From Paractinoplanes rishiriensis (GTDB lineage Bacteria > Actinomycetota > Actinomycetes > Mycobacteriales > Micromonosporaceae): a stretch of DNA of 64,000 bases. The position numbers and the translations under genes are program-made. Shown one piece after another: positions 1-8,072 of the stretch; within the stretch, counting starts at the first letter, position 1; the number at the start of each line of letters is the position of its first letter. Below the pieces are notes generated by a model. The model was not told the origin of the DNA. It worked only from the letters and a program-made list of their open reading frames with translations, and ran no database searches. The stretch covers positions 1 to 64,000 of the forward strand of contig NZ_BOMV01000057.1 in assembly GCF_016862375.1 (NCBI RefSeq), written 5' to 3'.

Positions 1-106
1 GCACGGGGTGGGCTCGGCACGGTGCCGCGCCCACCCCGGATCTTTGCGACCATGGAGGCCAATGGTCCGGGATCGGAGTCCTGTCGTCGCGACGGAGGTG
101 ATCGAG

Positions 107-295
107 ATGATGGCTGCGGTGGCGGTCCTCCTCGGCGCGCTGATCGGCGCCGTGGGCGGCGTCGTGTGGGCGTGGGTCGCGTCCGATGGCTACGAGGCCA
201 ACGACTCGATGATCGGCACCGGCTTTCTGGGCGCGCTCGCCGGCGCCCTCGCCGGTGCCCTGGTGGTCACGCTGAGGCGCCGGCAGCGTCGGTGA
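107..295 (+). CDS. Small glycine/alanine-rich membrane protein (62 aa)
   Basis: This gene encodes a short hypothetical membrane protein. It shows two hydrophobic segments, about residues 3-25 (alanine, leucine, valine and glycine rich) and about 38-55 (GFLGALAGALAGALVV), separated by a short polar loop and ended by a basic tail (RRRQRR). The paired glycine zippers resemble small two-helix membrane proteins. The ATG at 107 is chosen because GGAGGTG at 94-100 precedes it at good spacing; the open frame continues upstream to 8 but that part has no membrane-protein character. I do not recognise a family and infer no function. A GC-rich hairpin follows directly. Confidence 0.6.
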   Translation: MMAAVAVLLGALIGAVGGVVWAWVASDGYEANDSMIGTGFLGALAGALAGALVVTLRRRQRR

Positions 296-305
296 CGTCC
301 CCGCC

Positions 306-325
306 GCCCGGCCCGGAGGCCGGGC
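306..325 (+). terminator. GC-rich hairpin after the small membrane protein gene
   Basis: GCCCGGCC (306-313) pairs perfectly with GGCCGGGC (318-325) around a 4-base CGGA loop, 10 bases after the stop of the upstream gene. There is no T tract, as is common for actinobacterial hairpin terminators, so its function is inferred from position only. Confidence 0.4.
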
Positions 326-483
326 GTTCCGAACTGGACGGCGCGATGGCCCGGCTGCGTGTCGGCCACACTGGCGGCCGGCGAGCCCGGCGCCTTCCGG
401 AGCGCGGAGAACGCCCGGGTGACCGGATACTTCTCCAGCTCGGCCTGGAAGCCTGAGACCCCAGGTGCGAGTAGGCTCGCGGC

Positions 484-1524
484 ATGGCCCAGCATCGGGA
501 CGTGGTCGCGGTCGGGGCGTCGGCCGGTGGCGTCGAAGCACTCCGGGCGCTCGTCGGCGGGCTGCCCGCCGACTATCCGGGCGCGGTGCTCGTGGTGCTG
601 CATGTGCCCCGGGACGCCCCGAGTGCCCTGCCGGCCATCCTGTCCCGCAGCGGTCCGCTGCCGGCCACGTCCGCCGTCGACGGTGAACGCCTGCTGCCCG
701 GCCGGATCTACGTCGCGCCCAACGACCACCACCTGCTGGTGCTGGACGGACACGTCCGGCTGACCCGCGGACCGGCCGAGAACGGCCACCGGCCGGCCAT
801 CGACCCGCTGTTCCGCTCGGTGGCCCGGGCGTTCGGCCCGCGGGCGATCGGGGTGGTGCTGTCCGGCTCGCGCGACGACGGCGCGGCCGGGCTGACCAGC
901 ATCGTCCGGCGCGGGGGCGCCGCACTGGTCCAGGATCCGGCGGATGCGCTCTATCCGTGGATGCCGCGGGCCGCACTGGCCCAGGTCCGTTCCGACCATG
1001 TCGAACCTGCCGCCAAGCTCGGCGGCCTGATCGCCGGGATCACCGCCATGGAACTGCCCGACCACGTTCCCACCACTGATGAGGACGCCCTGCTCGATGC
1101 CGAGGTGAGCATGTCCGAGCTGGGTCCGCTCACGTCCGACGAGCTGGCGGTGCCGCCGGCCGGCTACGGCTGTCCGTCCTGCGGCGGCGCGTTGTTCCAG
1201 GTCACCGACGACCCGGTGCCGCGGTACCGCTGCCGGGTGGGGCACGCCTGGTCGCCGGAGAGCCTGCTCGACGAGCAGGCGATCGCGTTGGAGGGCGCGC
1301 TGTGGATGGCGCTGCGGGCCCTCGAGGAAAAATCGGCGCTCAGCCGGCGGATGGCCGCGACCCAGGGCCCGCAACACCGGTCCAGCGGTGCCCGGTTCCG
1401 GGAAATGGCCGCCGACGCCGAGACGGCCGGCGAGGCGATCCGGCGGCTGATCGCCCAGCTGGGTTCGGCGGTACCGCCGAACGATCCGGGCGAGTCCGCT
1501 GCCGCGGCATCCGAGCTGCGCTAA
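484..1524 (+). CDS. Orphan CheB-type protein-glutamate methylesterase with zinc-ribbon-like tail
   Basis: This 346-aa protein carries a CheB methylesterase domain (about residues 5-190) that would hydrolyse glutamyl methyl esters on a sensory receptor or similar target. The catalytic triad is visible: Ser13 in VGASAGG, His40 in VVLHVP, and an Asp near residues 131-132 in SGSRDDGAAG. No N-terminal receiver domain is present, unlike classical CheB. The C-terminal part has a CPSCGG (about 230-235) plus YRCRVGHAWS arrangement that looks like a metal-binding ribbon, as often seen in stand-alone CheB homologues. The next gene is a CheR-PAS protein, so the pair looks like a split CheB/CheR methylation module. 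No motility or receptor gene is in the window. Confidence 0.85.
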   Translation: MAQHRDVVAVGASAGGVEALRALVGGLPADYPGAVLVVLHVPRDAPSALPAILSRSGPLPATSAVDGERLLPGRIYVAPNDHHLLVLDGHVRLTRGPAENGHRPAIDPLFRSVARAFGPRAIGVVLSGSRDDGAAGLTSIVRRGGAALVQDPADALYPWMPRAALAQVRSDHVEPAAKLGGLIAGITAMELPDHVPTTDEDALLDAEVSMSELGPLTSDELAVPPAGYGCPSCGGALFQVTDDPVPRYRCRVGHAWSPESLLDEQAIALEGALWMALRALEEKSALSRRMAATQGPQHRSSGARFREMAADAETAGEAIRRLIAQLGSAVPPNDPGESAAAASELR

Positions 1525-1557
1525 CGTCACCGGCCAGTGACGCGACCGGAAGGCCTC

Positions 1558-3420
1558 ATGCAACCGACCGACCCCCACTTCGAAGCGCTGCTCACCTATC
1601 TCAAGGAGGCGCGCGGCTTCGACTTCACCGGCTACAAGCGATCGAGCCTCATGCGCCGGGTCAACCGCCGGATGAGCCAGATCGACGTGTCGGACTATGC
1701 GGACTACCTGGACTTCCTCCAGGTGCACCCGGATGAGTTCACGGCGCTGTTCAACACCATCCTGATCAACGTGACCGCGTTCTTCCGCGACACCGACGCC
1801 TGGGACTACCTGCGCGCCGAGGTGCTGGGCCCGCTGGTGGCGGCCAAGCCGGCCGAGTCGGTGATCCGGATCTGGTGCGCCGGCTGCGCCTCCGGCGAGG
1901 AGGCGTACACGCTGGCGATGGCCATGGCCGAGGTCCTCGGGCCGGACGTGTTCCGGGACCGGGTCAAGATCTACGCGACCGACGTGGACGAGGAGCAGCT
2001 CAACGAGGCGCGCCAGGCGACCTACGGTGACCGGGAGATGCAGGCGGTGCCGCCCGAGCTCCAGGAGCGCTACTTCGAGGCGGCCGGCGGCCGGTTCACG
2101 TTCCGCAAGGACCTGCGCCGTTCGGTGATCTTCGGCCGCAACGACCTGGTGCAGGATGCGCCGATCTCCCGGATCGACCTGCTGACCTGCCGCAACACGC
2201 TGATGTACTTCAACGCCGAGACGCAGGCCAAGATCCTCAACCGGTTCCACTTCGCCCTCAACGAGGGCGGTGTGCTGTTCCTCGGCAAGGCCGAGATGCT
2301 GCTCAGCCACAGCAACCTGTTCGCGCCCATGGACCTCAAGCGCCGGGTGTTCCGCCGGGCGATGCGGCCCACCCCGCCGCCCGGCGGGTTGCCGGCCGGT
2401 CCGCCGTCGCTGGTCGTCGCCCCGGTGACCCACCTCGACCAGCTACGCAGCGAGGCGTTCGCGGCCAACCCGCTGGCCCAGCTGGTGCTCACCTCGGACG
2501 GCCTGGTCGCGATCACGAACCGGCAGCTGGAGAAGGTCTTCGGCGTGTCCTCCCGGGACATCGGCCGCCCGTTCCGCGACCTCGACCTGTCCTACCGGCC
2601 GGTCGAACTGCGCCGGCACATCGAACAGGCCCAGGTCGAACGCCGTACGGTCCGGATCTCCGACGTCGAGTGGAGCCGCAGCGGCGGCGACCTCATCCAC
2701 ATCGAGGTCCAGCTCAGCCCGCTGACCGCCGCCGACGGCAGCCTGCTGGGTGTCAACGTCATCTTCCACGACGTCAGCGCCGCGCGCCGGCTCCAGGACG
2801 ACCTCGAGCACGCCAACCAGCAGCTCGAGGCGGCCTACGAGGAGCTCCAGTCGACCAACGAGGAGCTGGAGACCACGAACGAGGAACTGCAGTCGACCGT
2901 CGAGGAGCTGGAGACCACCAACGAGGAGCTGCAGTCGACCAACGAGGAACTGGAGACGATGAACGAGGAGCTCCAGTCGACCAACGACGAGCTGCAGAGC
3001 ATCAACGACCAGCTCCGGGTCAGCACCAACCAGCTGGACGAGGCTAACTCCTTCCTCGAGGCGGTACTCACCAGCCTCCAGGCCGGCGTCGCCGTCGTCG
3101 ACCATGACCTGCGGATCCGGATGTGGAACCGGCGCGCCGAGGATCTCTGGGGGCTGCGCTCCGAGGAGGCGGTCGGCCAGCACCTGCTCAACCTCGACAT
3201 CGGGCTGCCGTTCGAGAAACTGCGCCCGCTGCTGCGCTCCGCGCTGACCGGCGAGGCGGGTGAGGCCGACGTGGACGCGGTCAACCGGCGCGGCCGGGCC
3301 GTGCTGGTGCGGGTGTCGTGCGCCCCACTCGGTGGCCGGGACGGTGGAGGGGCCGCCGACGAGGGTGCCATCATTGCCATGGAAGCCACCGAGTCGATCG
3401 GCCGGCCGGAGCGCGTTTGA
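1558..3420 (+). CDS. CheR-type methyltransferase with PAS domains and a long coiled coil
   Basis: This 620-aa protein has an N-terminal CheR all-alpha part, then a SAM-dependent CheR methyltransferase domain to about residue 270 (IRIWCAGCASGEEAYTLA near residue 103; LLTCRNTLMYF near 207). A PAS-like domain follows at about 300-410. A coiled coil of repeated EELQSTNEELETTN-type heptads spans about 417-495, and a last PAS domain (about 500-605) closes the protein. The layout matches the CheR half of CheB-CheR-PAS sensor proteins. ATG 1558 is chosen because GGAAGG lies just upstream; a GTG at 1537 in frame is the alternative. It starts 33 bp after cheB-like. It is more likely a signalling methyltransferase than part of flagellar chemotaxis. 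Confidence 0.85.
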   Translation: MQPTDPHFEALLTYLKEARGFDFTGYKRSSLMRRVNRRMSQIDVSDYADYLDFLQVHPDEFTALFNTILINVTAFFRDTDAWDYLRAEVLGPLVAAKPAESVIRIWCAGCASGEEAYTLAMAMAEVLGPDVFRDRVKIYATDVDEEQLNEARQATYGDREMQAVPPELQERYFEAAGGRFTFRKDLRRSVIFGRNDLVQDAPISRIDLLTCRNTLMYFNAETQAKILNRFHFALNEGGVLFLGKAEMLLSHSNLFAPMDLKRRVFRRAMRPTPPPGGLPAGPPSLVVAPVTHLDQLRSEAFAANPLAQLVLTSDGLVAITNRQLEKVFGVSSRDIGRPFRDLDLSYRPVELRRHIEQAQVERRTVRISDVEWSRSGGDLIHIEVQLSPLTAADGSLLGVNVIFHDVSAARRLQDDLEHANQQLEAAYEELQSTNEELETTNEELQSTVEELETTNEELQSTNEELETMNEELQSTNDELQSINDQLRVSTNQLDEANSFLEAVLTSLQAGVAVVDHDLRIRMWNRRAEDLWGLRSEEAVGQHLLNLDIGLPFEKLRPLLRSALTGEAGEADVDAVNRRGRAVLVRVSCAPLGGRDGGGAADEGAIIAMEATESIGRPERV

Positions 3421-3469
3421 GCTGGCCCGAAACGGGGAATCGGCGGCGTCAGAGAGGCGGGCACCGGAC

Positions 3470-4189
3470 ATGGCGATCAGGTATGTGGTTTCGGACCACG
3501 ATGCCGGTCTGCACGTGGCCCTGAGCGGCCAGCTGGAGCTCGCCGACGTCGGACGCCTGCGGTTGCGCCTGTTCAAGTGCCTCGCCGAGCAGCCCGACGC
3601 GGTCTTCGTCGATATCGCCGGCCTGACCGTCAGCCAGCCGCTGGCGCTCACGGTTTTTGCCGTCGTGGCCCGCCAGGCGGCCCGGTGGCCCGGCACGCCG
3701 GTGGTGCTGTGCGGGCCGACCGCACCCACCCGGACGATGTTGGCCGAGGCGCCGTACCGCCGGCTGGCGGTGTTCCCCGACGTCGAAGCGGCCGCGGCCG
3801 ACGTGGGGTCCTTCCGGCGCAGCCTGCCCTCACTGTCCGACGAGCTGCTGCCGATGACCGGGGCGGTCCGGCAGGCGCGCAACGTGGCCACCGAGGCGTG
3901 CCTGCGCTGGGAGCTTCCACACCTGATCGCGCCGGCCAGCCTGATCGCCGACGAGTTGGTCAGCAACGTGTCCGACCACGCCAACACGATGGCGACGCTG
4001 CGGCTGGCGCTCCGGCCCCGCTATCTGACGGTCGCCGTGCAGGACGGATCCCAGGCCCCGCCGGTCATCGCGCCCGGACCGGCCGCCGGCCGGGGCCGGG
4101 GCTTGCTGCTGGTGGAGGCTAGCGCGCACAGCTGGGGCTGGATGCCGACCGAGGGCGGCAAGGTCGTCTGGGCGTCCCTCTCCGTTTAG
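3470..4189 (+). CDS. STAS-like domain fused to an anti-sigma-type HATPase (RsbW/SpoIIAB-like)
   Basis: This 239-aa protein joins two partner-switching modules. Residues 1-95 resemble a STAS anti-sigma-factor antagonist fold (VVSDHDAGLHVALSGQLEL) but lack the usual Asp-Ser-Ser-Gly phosphorylation motif, reading LTVSQPLA instead. Residues about 125-239 are a GHKL/HATPase_c domain with an N-box (ELVSNVSDHA) and a glycine-rich box (GRGRGLLLVEASAHSWG), as in serine-kinase anti-sigma factors. ATG 3470 is preceded by AGAGAGG. The gene converges with the sigma-STAS gene, overlapping it by 4 bp. By context it could bind or phosphorylate STAS domains of its neighbours; that is inference. Confidence 0.75.
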   Translation: MAIRYVVSDHDAGLHVALSGQLELADVGRLRLRLFKCLAEQPDAVFVDIAGLTVSQPLALTVFAVVARQAARWPGTPVVLCGPTAPTRTMLAEAPYRRLAVFPDVEAAAADVGSFRRSLPSLSDELLPMTGAVRQARNVATEACLRWELPHLIAPASLIADELVSNVSDHANTMATLRLALRPRYLTVAVQDGSQAPPVIAPGPAAGRGRGLLLVEASAHSWGWMPTEGGKVVWASLSV

Positions 4190-5322
4190 AACGAGGTGCC
4201 GAGCCCGGACACGTCGAGGATGTGACGGACGTACGGCTGGACGCCGGCGAGCCGCATGCGTACTCCGGCCCGCTCGGCGGCCGTAACGCCGTCGTGCAGG
4301 ACGGCGACGCCGGCCGCGTCCACCAGGGCGACCCCCGACAGGTCGACGGTGAGCTGCTGCGGCCGGGCCGCGACGGCCTGCCGCAGGGCGGCCCGCAGCC
4401 GGCGCGCCGAGTCGCGGTCGATCTCGCCACGGCAGCGGAGGGTCAGCACGCCGTTTGTGCCGCGGCTGGTGATGTCCAGGCCGGCCAATTCGTGCGCGGC
4501 GCTCGCGCCGGTCCAGCGCGGCACCTCGTCGCTCAGCATCGCCTCGCGGAGCCAGGCCAGTGCGCGGGCCAACAGCCGGGAGACCTGCATCTGGGAGATG
4601 CCGAACGTGGCGGCGATCTCCGACTGGCTCTGGTTGCCCTGGAACCGCATGGCCAGCATCTGCCGTTCCCGGGCCGGTAGCCGCTGCAGCAGGCCGGCCA
4701 CGGTGACCCGGTCGTCCACCAGTTCGAGCGCCGGGTCGGTGCCGCCGAGCAGGTCGCCGAGCTCGATCGTCTGCTCGCTGCCGTTGACCGGGGAGTTCAG
4801 CGACATCGGTGAGTAACCGCCGCCGGAGACCATGGCGTCGGCCACCTCGTCCTCGTTCACCCCGAGCCGCTCGGCGATCTCGGTGATGGTCGGCGTGTGC
4901 GGCCGCTCGGCGGTGAGCTCCTCGGTCGTCCGGCGGACCGCCAGATGCAGGTCCTTGACGTGCCGCGGCACGTGCATCGCCCAGGCACGGTCCCGGAAGT
5001 GGCGCTTGATCTCGCCGCGGATGGTGACCACGGCGTACGCGGTGAACGACCCCCGGTCGGGCTCGAAGCGGACGATCGCCTTGATCAATCCGAGGCGTGC
5101 CACCTGTTCCAGGTCGTCCAACGGCTCGCCGCGTCCGCGGAAGCGACGGGCGAGCCGGCCGGCCATCGGCAGGCACGCACCGACGAATGCATCACGCAGG
5201 GCGGCGCGATCACCGTCCGGGGCGCTGAAATACCGATCCGCATAGACTGCCGCGACCGCGTCGAGATCCTCGAGCGGCTCCGCAACAGCTGACCCACGGT
5301 CGTCCGGCATCGGCAGGAGCAT
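4186..5322 (-). CDS. SigB/SigF-family sigma factor with C-terminal STAS domain
   Basis: Residues about 30-262 form a group 3 sigma-70 factor of the SigB/SigF/SigG type. Region 2 reads PLDDLEQVARLGLIKAI and FTAYAVVTIRGEIKRHFRD, region 3 reads TPTITEIAERLGV, and region 4 carries a helix-turn-helix (SEIAATFGISQMQVSRLLARAL). Residues about 275-378 are a complete STAS domain (LTLRCRGEIDRDSARRL; VDLSGVALVDAAGVAVL). The serine phosphorylated in stand-alone SpoIIAA/RsbV proteins is replaced: the motif is DAAG rather than DSSG. The fusion puts an anti-sigma antagonist fold on the sigma factor itself. ATG 5322 is the longest start; ATG 5310 is possible. A SigF-like promoter lies upstream, suggesting autoregulation. 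Confidence 0.85.
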   Translation of the reverse strand: MLLPMPDDRGSAVAEPLEDLDAVAAVYADRYFSAPDGDRAALRDAFVGACLPMAGRLARRFRGRGEPLDDLEQVARLGLIKAIVRFEPDRGSFTAYAVVTIRGEIKRHFRDRAWAMHVPRHVKDLHLAVRRTTEELTAERPHTPTITEIAERLGVNEDEVADAMVSGGGYSPMSLNSPVNGSEQTIELGDLLGGTDPALELVDDRVTVAGLLQRLPARERQMLAMRFQGNQSQSEIAATFGISQMQVSRLLARALAWLREAMLSDEVPRWTGASAAHELAGLDITSRGTNGVLTLRCRGEIDRDSARRLRAALRQAVAARPQQLTVDLSGVALVDAAGVAVLHDGVTAAERAGVRMRLAGVQPYVRHILDVSGLGTSF

Positions 5323-5397
5323 CCCTTCGGCTTCAGTATTGCGCTGTCGTCGGGTCCCGGTCGGAATTCACCCTGCCAACCTGGGCCTCCACGGGCC

Positions 5398-5423
5398 CTA
5401 CCCGTCTCGACACTGGTGCAAAC
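5398..5423 (-). promoter_or_regulatory. Candidate SigB/SigF-type promoter of the sigma-STAS gene
   Basis: On the minus strand GTTT (5423-5420) is followed after 16 bases by GGGTAG (5403-5398). This fits the known GTTT-N14-17-GGGTA(T) pattern of SigB/SigF promoters. It lies about 75 bases before the sigma start codon, a reasonable leader. Its use by the encoded sigma factor is inferred. Confidence 0.5.
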
Positions 5424-5459
5424 CATCGGGATCGGCCAGTTTGCCGCACCGAAGGGCGG

Positions 5460-6029
5460 GAAGGCGGGCCCGGCCTGGCGGTGCGCCGCGGCATCCGGGT
5501 CGGCTTCAACGCCAACGCCACCCTGCTCAGCCGGCGCCGAGCCGAGGAACTGGTGGCCGCCGGCGTGGACTGGCTGCACGTCTCGATCGACGGCGCGACG
5601 CCCGGCGTGTACGCGGCGATCCGGGGCGCCTCCCTCGACCGGGTGCTGGCCAACCTGGCCGGCCTGGTCGCGCGAAGCGGGCGGCCGGCAGCGCCACGCC
5701 GTGAATCAGGGTGGTGTTCGTGGCGAGGCGCGACCTCGGCGTGGACGGATTGCGGGTGCAGAACCTGTCGCGCACCTTCGACGACACCGACCCGGCCGGT
5801 GCGTACGACGGCATCCGCCAGTTCACCGCCCGGCAGGCACTGTGGACCGGCACCGGCATCGTCCAGCCGTGCTGAATGGTGATGGGAGCCCTACCGCGAG
5901 TTCCGGCGCCGGCTCGCCGGCAACGATCCGCCCGAGGTGTGCCGGGACTGCTCGCTCTACCGCCACAGGCCGGACCCGCGGGCCGCCGGTCGTGCGCGTC
6001 GCGCTGCGCACCGGCGGCGAATGCGGTAA
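5460..6029 (+). pseudogene. Decayed radical SAM/SPASM-type enzyme
   Basis: Three fragments in two frames align in order with the C-terminal half of radical SAM/SPASM proteins. Frame A (about 5460-5700) reads VRVGFNANATLLSRRRAEEL and AAGVDWLHVSIDGATPGVY. Another frame (5711-5875) reads VVFVARRDLGVDGLRVQNLS and TARQALW, ending QPC-stop. Frame A then resumes at 5886 with EPYREFRRRLAG, PPEVCRDCSLYR, a SPASM-like cysteine motif, and stops at 6029. The usual stretch between VVFVA and GVDGLRVQ is shorter than expected, suggesting an internal deletion as well as frameshifts. The N-terminal CxxxCxxC cluster is absent. The gene is therefore dead; what it once matured cannot be told. Confidence 0.75.
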
Positions 6030-6038
6030 GCCTGGAAG

Positions 6039-8009
6039 GTGGGATACGCGAGGGGCGACGACGCCGGCGCGCGGGTGGGTGAGACCGGGATCGTTCGGGA
6101 CCGGTTCGACGCGTTGAGCGTGATGGTCGCCTGCTACCACGGCCCGGAGCTACGGGTGGTCGCCGCCAACGCGGCCTTCCGGTCGTTCGCCGGCAGCGAA
6201 ACGGTGCTGGGGCGCAGCTTCGACGAGCTCTTCGCGGGGCTCGCCGCGCAGCGGCTCAGCCCGGTGATGGCGAGCGTCTTCGCCACCGGCGAGCCGCAGA
6301 CCGGGCGGGAGTGGCGGGTCCAGGTCGGCGGCGGGCGGGAGTTCTACCTGGACTTCGTCATCGAGCCCTACCGCGACGTCGGCGGCACGATCGTCGGTAT
6401 CACCGGCATCGGCATCGACGTGACCGGCGAGGTCCAGCGCCGGCAGACCGCGCAGGACCGGGCCGTGGACGCCGAGCTGCGCTACGCGCACGCCCGCGAT
6501 GTGATCACCGCTCTGCAGCGACAGTTGCTGCCGCAGGGACTGCCGGTGCTGCCCGCGCTGCGGATCGCGGGCAGCTACCTGCTGGCCGACGCGGACGACG
6601 CCGCGGGCGGCGACTGGTTCGACGCGGTCCCGCTGACCGGCGGCCGGGTCGCGCTGGCGGTGGGCGACGTGGTGGGGCACGGCGTGGCCGCGTCCGCGGC
6701 GATGGGGCAGCTGCGCGCGGTGCTGCAGGACCGGCTCGACGAGGCCGGCGACCTGATGGTCGCGATCCGGGCGGCGGACCGGATGGCTCGCCGGGTGCCG
6801 GCCGCGCACGCCGCGACGGTCTGCGTGGTCGTGCTGGACCCTGCGGACGGCACGCTGACCTGGTGTTCGGCCGGGCACCCGCCGCCGCTGCTGGTCGGCG
6901 CGGACAGCACCCGGTTCCTGCCGGTGTCCGGGTCCGGGCCGCTGGGCACCGGCGCCGGCTACACCACCGCGACCGATCGGCTGCAGCCCGGCGAGGCGGT
7001 GCTGCTCTACAGTGACGGCATCATCGAGCGGCCCGGGCGCGAGCCGGCCGCGGCCACGGTCGAGTTGTCCCAGGTCGCCGCGGACGCGTTCGCCGGGCGG
7101 ATCTTCAACAGCGCCGGCCTCACCCCGGCCGACCGGATCTGCCTGCACACGCTGGAACTGCTGGTGCGCCAGACCGGGCACACCGACGACATCACCCTGC
7201 TGGCCGCGCAACGCCGGGCGCCGGCGCCGCCGCTGCGGCTGGGCGGTCCCGGCACCACCCTGACCGCCCGCGCCACCCGCTCCGCCGTGGACGCGTGGCT
7301 GACCGTGCAGGAGACGCGCCAGGAGGACCGGGTCGCGCTCACCCACGCGGTGACCGAACTGGTCACCAACGCCCTCACCCACGGCCGGCCGGACACCGGC
7401 CCGGGCACGGTCACGGTCACCGCCGAACTGCGCGACGACGGCGAGGCCCAGCTCAGCGTCGCGGACGACGGCCGATGGCGGGAGCCGAGCCGGCCGGCCG
7501 GCGACCCGGCCGGCGCGGATCACGGGCTGGGGCTGGCGATGGCCGCGGCCTTCACCGACCACCTGGACATCGACCGCGGGGCGGCCGGCACCACGGTCAC
7601 GGTCCGTCGCCGGCTGTCCCGGCCGGCCCGGCTGCTCACCGGAGACGAGATCAGCGTCGGCGTCCGCGGCGCACCGGACGAGGCGGCGAGCCTGATGCTC
7701 GTCCTCGACCAGCCGAACGCGCCCAGCAACCGGATCGCGATCCACGGGCCGCTCGACGCGAGCAACGTCGAGGAACTGGGTGTTGAGCTCGACCGGCGCA
7801 CCCTGGGTGGCACCCACGAGTTGATCGTCGACCTTACCGCGGTCACCCACCTGTCCAGCGCCGCCGTCGCCGAGCTGTACCGCAGCGGGCCGCGCGGCAG
7901 CGACCGGCACTACCCGTTGCAGCTGTACGCGTCCGCCGGCAGCACTGCCCATCATGTGCTCGGCCTGGTCGGCCTGCCGCACACCACCCGCGACCCGCAC
8001 GACGGCTGA
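6039..8009 (+). CDS. PAS-SpoIIE phosphatase-HATPase-STAS partner-switching protein
   Basis: This 656-aa protein combines four modules. A PAS sensor (about 25-130) is followed by a PP2C/SpoIIE serine phosphatase (about 155-385). Metal-binding acidic motifs are present: GGDWFDAV, VGDVVGHG, LLYSDGIIE and HTDDITLL. A HATPase_c anti-sigma-type kinase (about 400-520; N-box ELVTNALTHG, G-box GADHGLGLAMA) and a C-terminal STAS-like domain (about 545-645; VDLTAVTHLSSAAVAEL, with serines retained) follow. Opposing kinase and phosphatase activities plus a substrate-type domain thus sit in one chain. GTG 6039 is the longest start but has a weak Shine-Dalgarno; later in-frame GTG codons could be used. It probably feeds the sigma-STAS gene nearby. 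Confidence 0.85.
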   Translation: MGYARGDDAGARVGETGIVRDRFDALSVMVACYHGPELRVVAANAAFRSFAGSETVLGRSFDELFAGLAAQRLSPVMASVFATGEPQTGREWRVQVGGGREFYLDFVIEPYRDVGGTIVGITGIGIDVTGEVQRRQTAQDRAVDAELRYAHARDVITALQRQLLPQGLPVLPALRIAGSYLLADADDAAGGDWFDAVPLTGGRVALAVGDVVGHGVAASAAMGQLRAVLQDRLDEAGDLMVAIRAADRMARRVPAAHAATVCVVVLDPADGTLTWCSAGHPPPLLVGADSTRFLPVSGSGPLGTGAGYTTATDRLQPGEAVLLYSDGIIERPGREPAAATVELSQVAADAFAGRIFNSAGLTPADRICLHTLELLVRQTGHTDDITLLAAQRRAPAPPLRLGGPGTTLTARATRSAVDAWLTVQETRQEDRVALTHAVTELVTNALTHGRPDTGPGTVTVTAELRDDGEAQLSVADDGRWREPSRPAGDPAGADHGLGLAMAAAFTDHLDIDRGAAGTTVTVRRRLSRPARLLTGDEISVGVRGAPDEAASLMLVLDQPNAPSNRIAIHGPLDASNVEELGVELDRRTLGGTHELIVDLTAVTHLSSAAVAELYRSGPRGSDRHYPLQLYASAGSTAHHVLGLVGLPHTTRDPHDG

Positions 8010-8072
8010 TCATCGACTGCCCAGATCATCGACTGCCCAGATCATCGACTGCCCAGATCATCGACTGCCCAG
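8009..8072. repeat. Four perfect tandem copies of a 16-bp unit
   Basis: The unit ATCATCGACTGCCCAG occurs at 8009-8024, 8025-8040, 8041-8056 and 8057-8072 with no mismatch. The array fills the gap between two convergent genes. It begins at the last base of the upstream stop codon, and its final unit supplies the last codons and the stop of the leftward AraC-type gene. Confidence 0.97.

Noticed and set aside
190..2433. 747-codon open frame on the minus strand
   Set aside because: It is antisense to clear CheB and CheR coding sequence; in DNA this GC-rich, long frames open opposite real genes. Its protein is low-complexity Arg/Gly/His rich with no domain.
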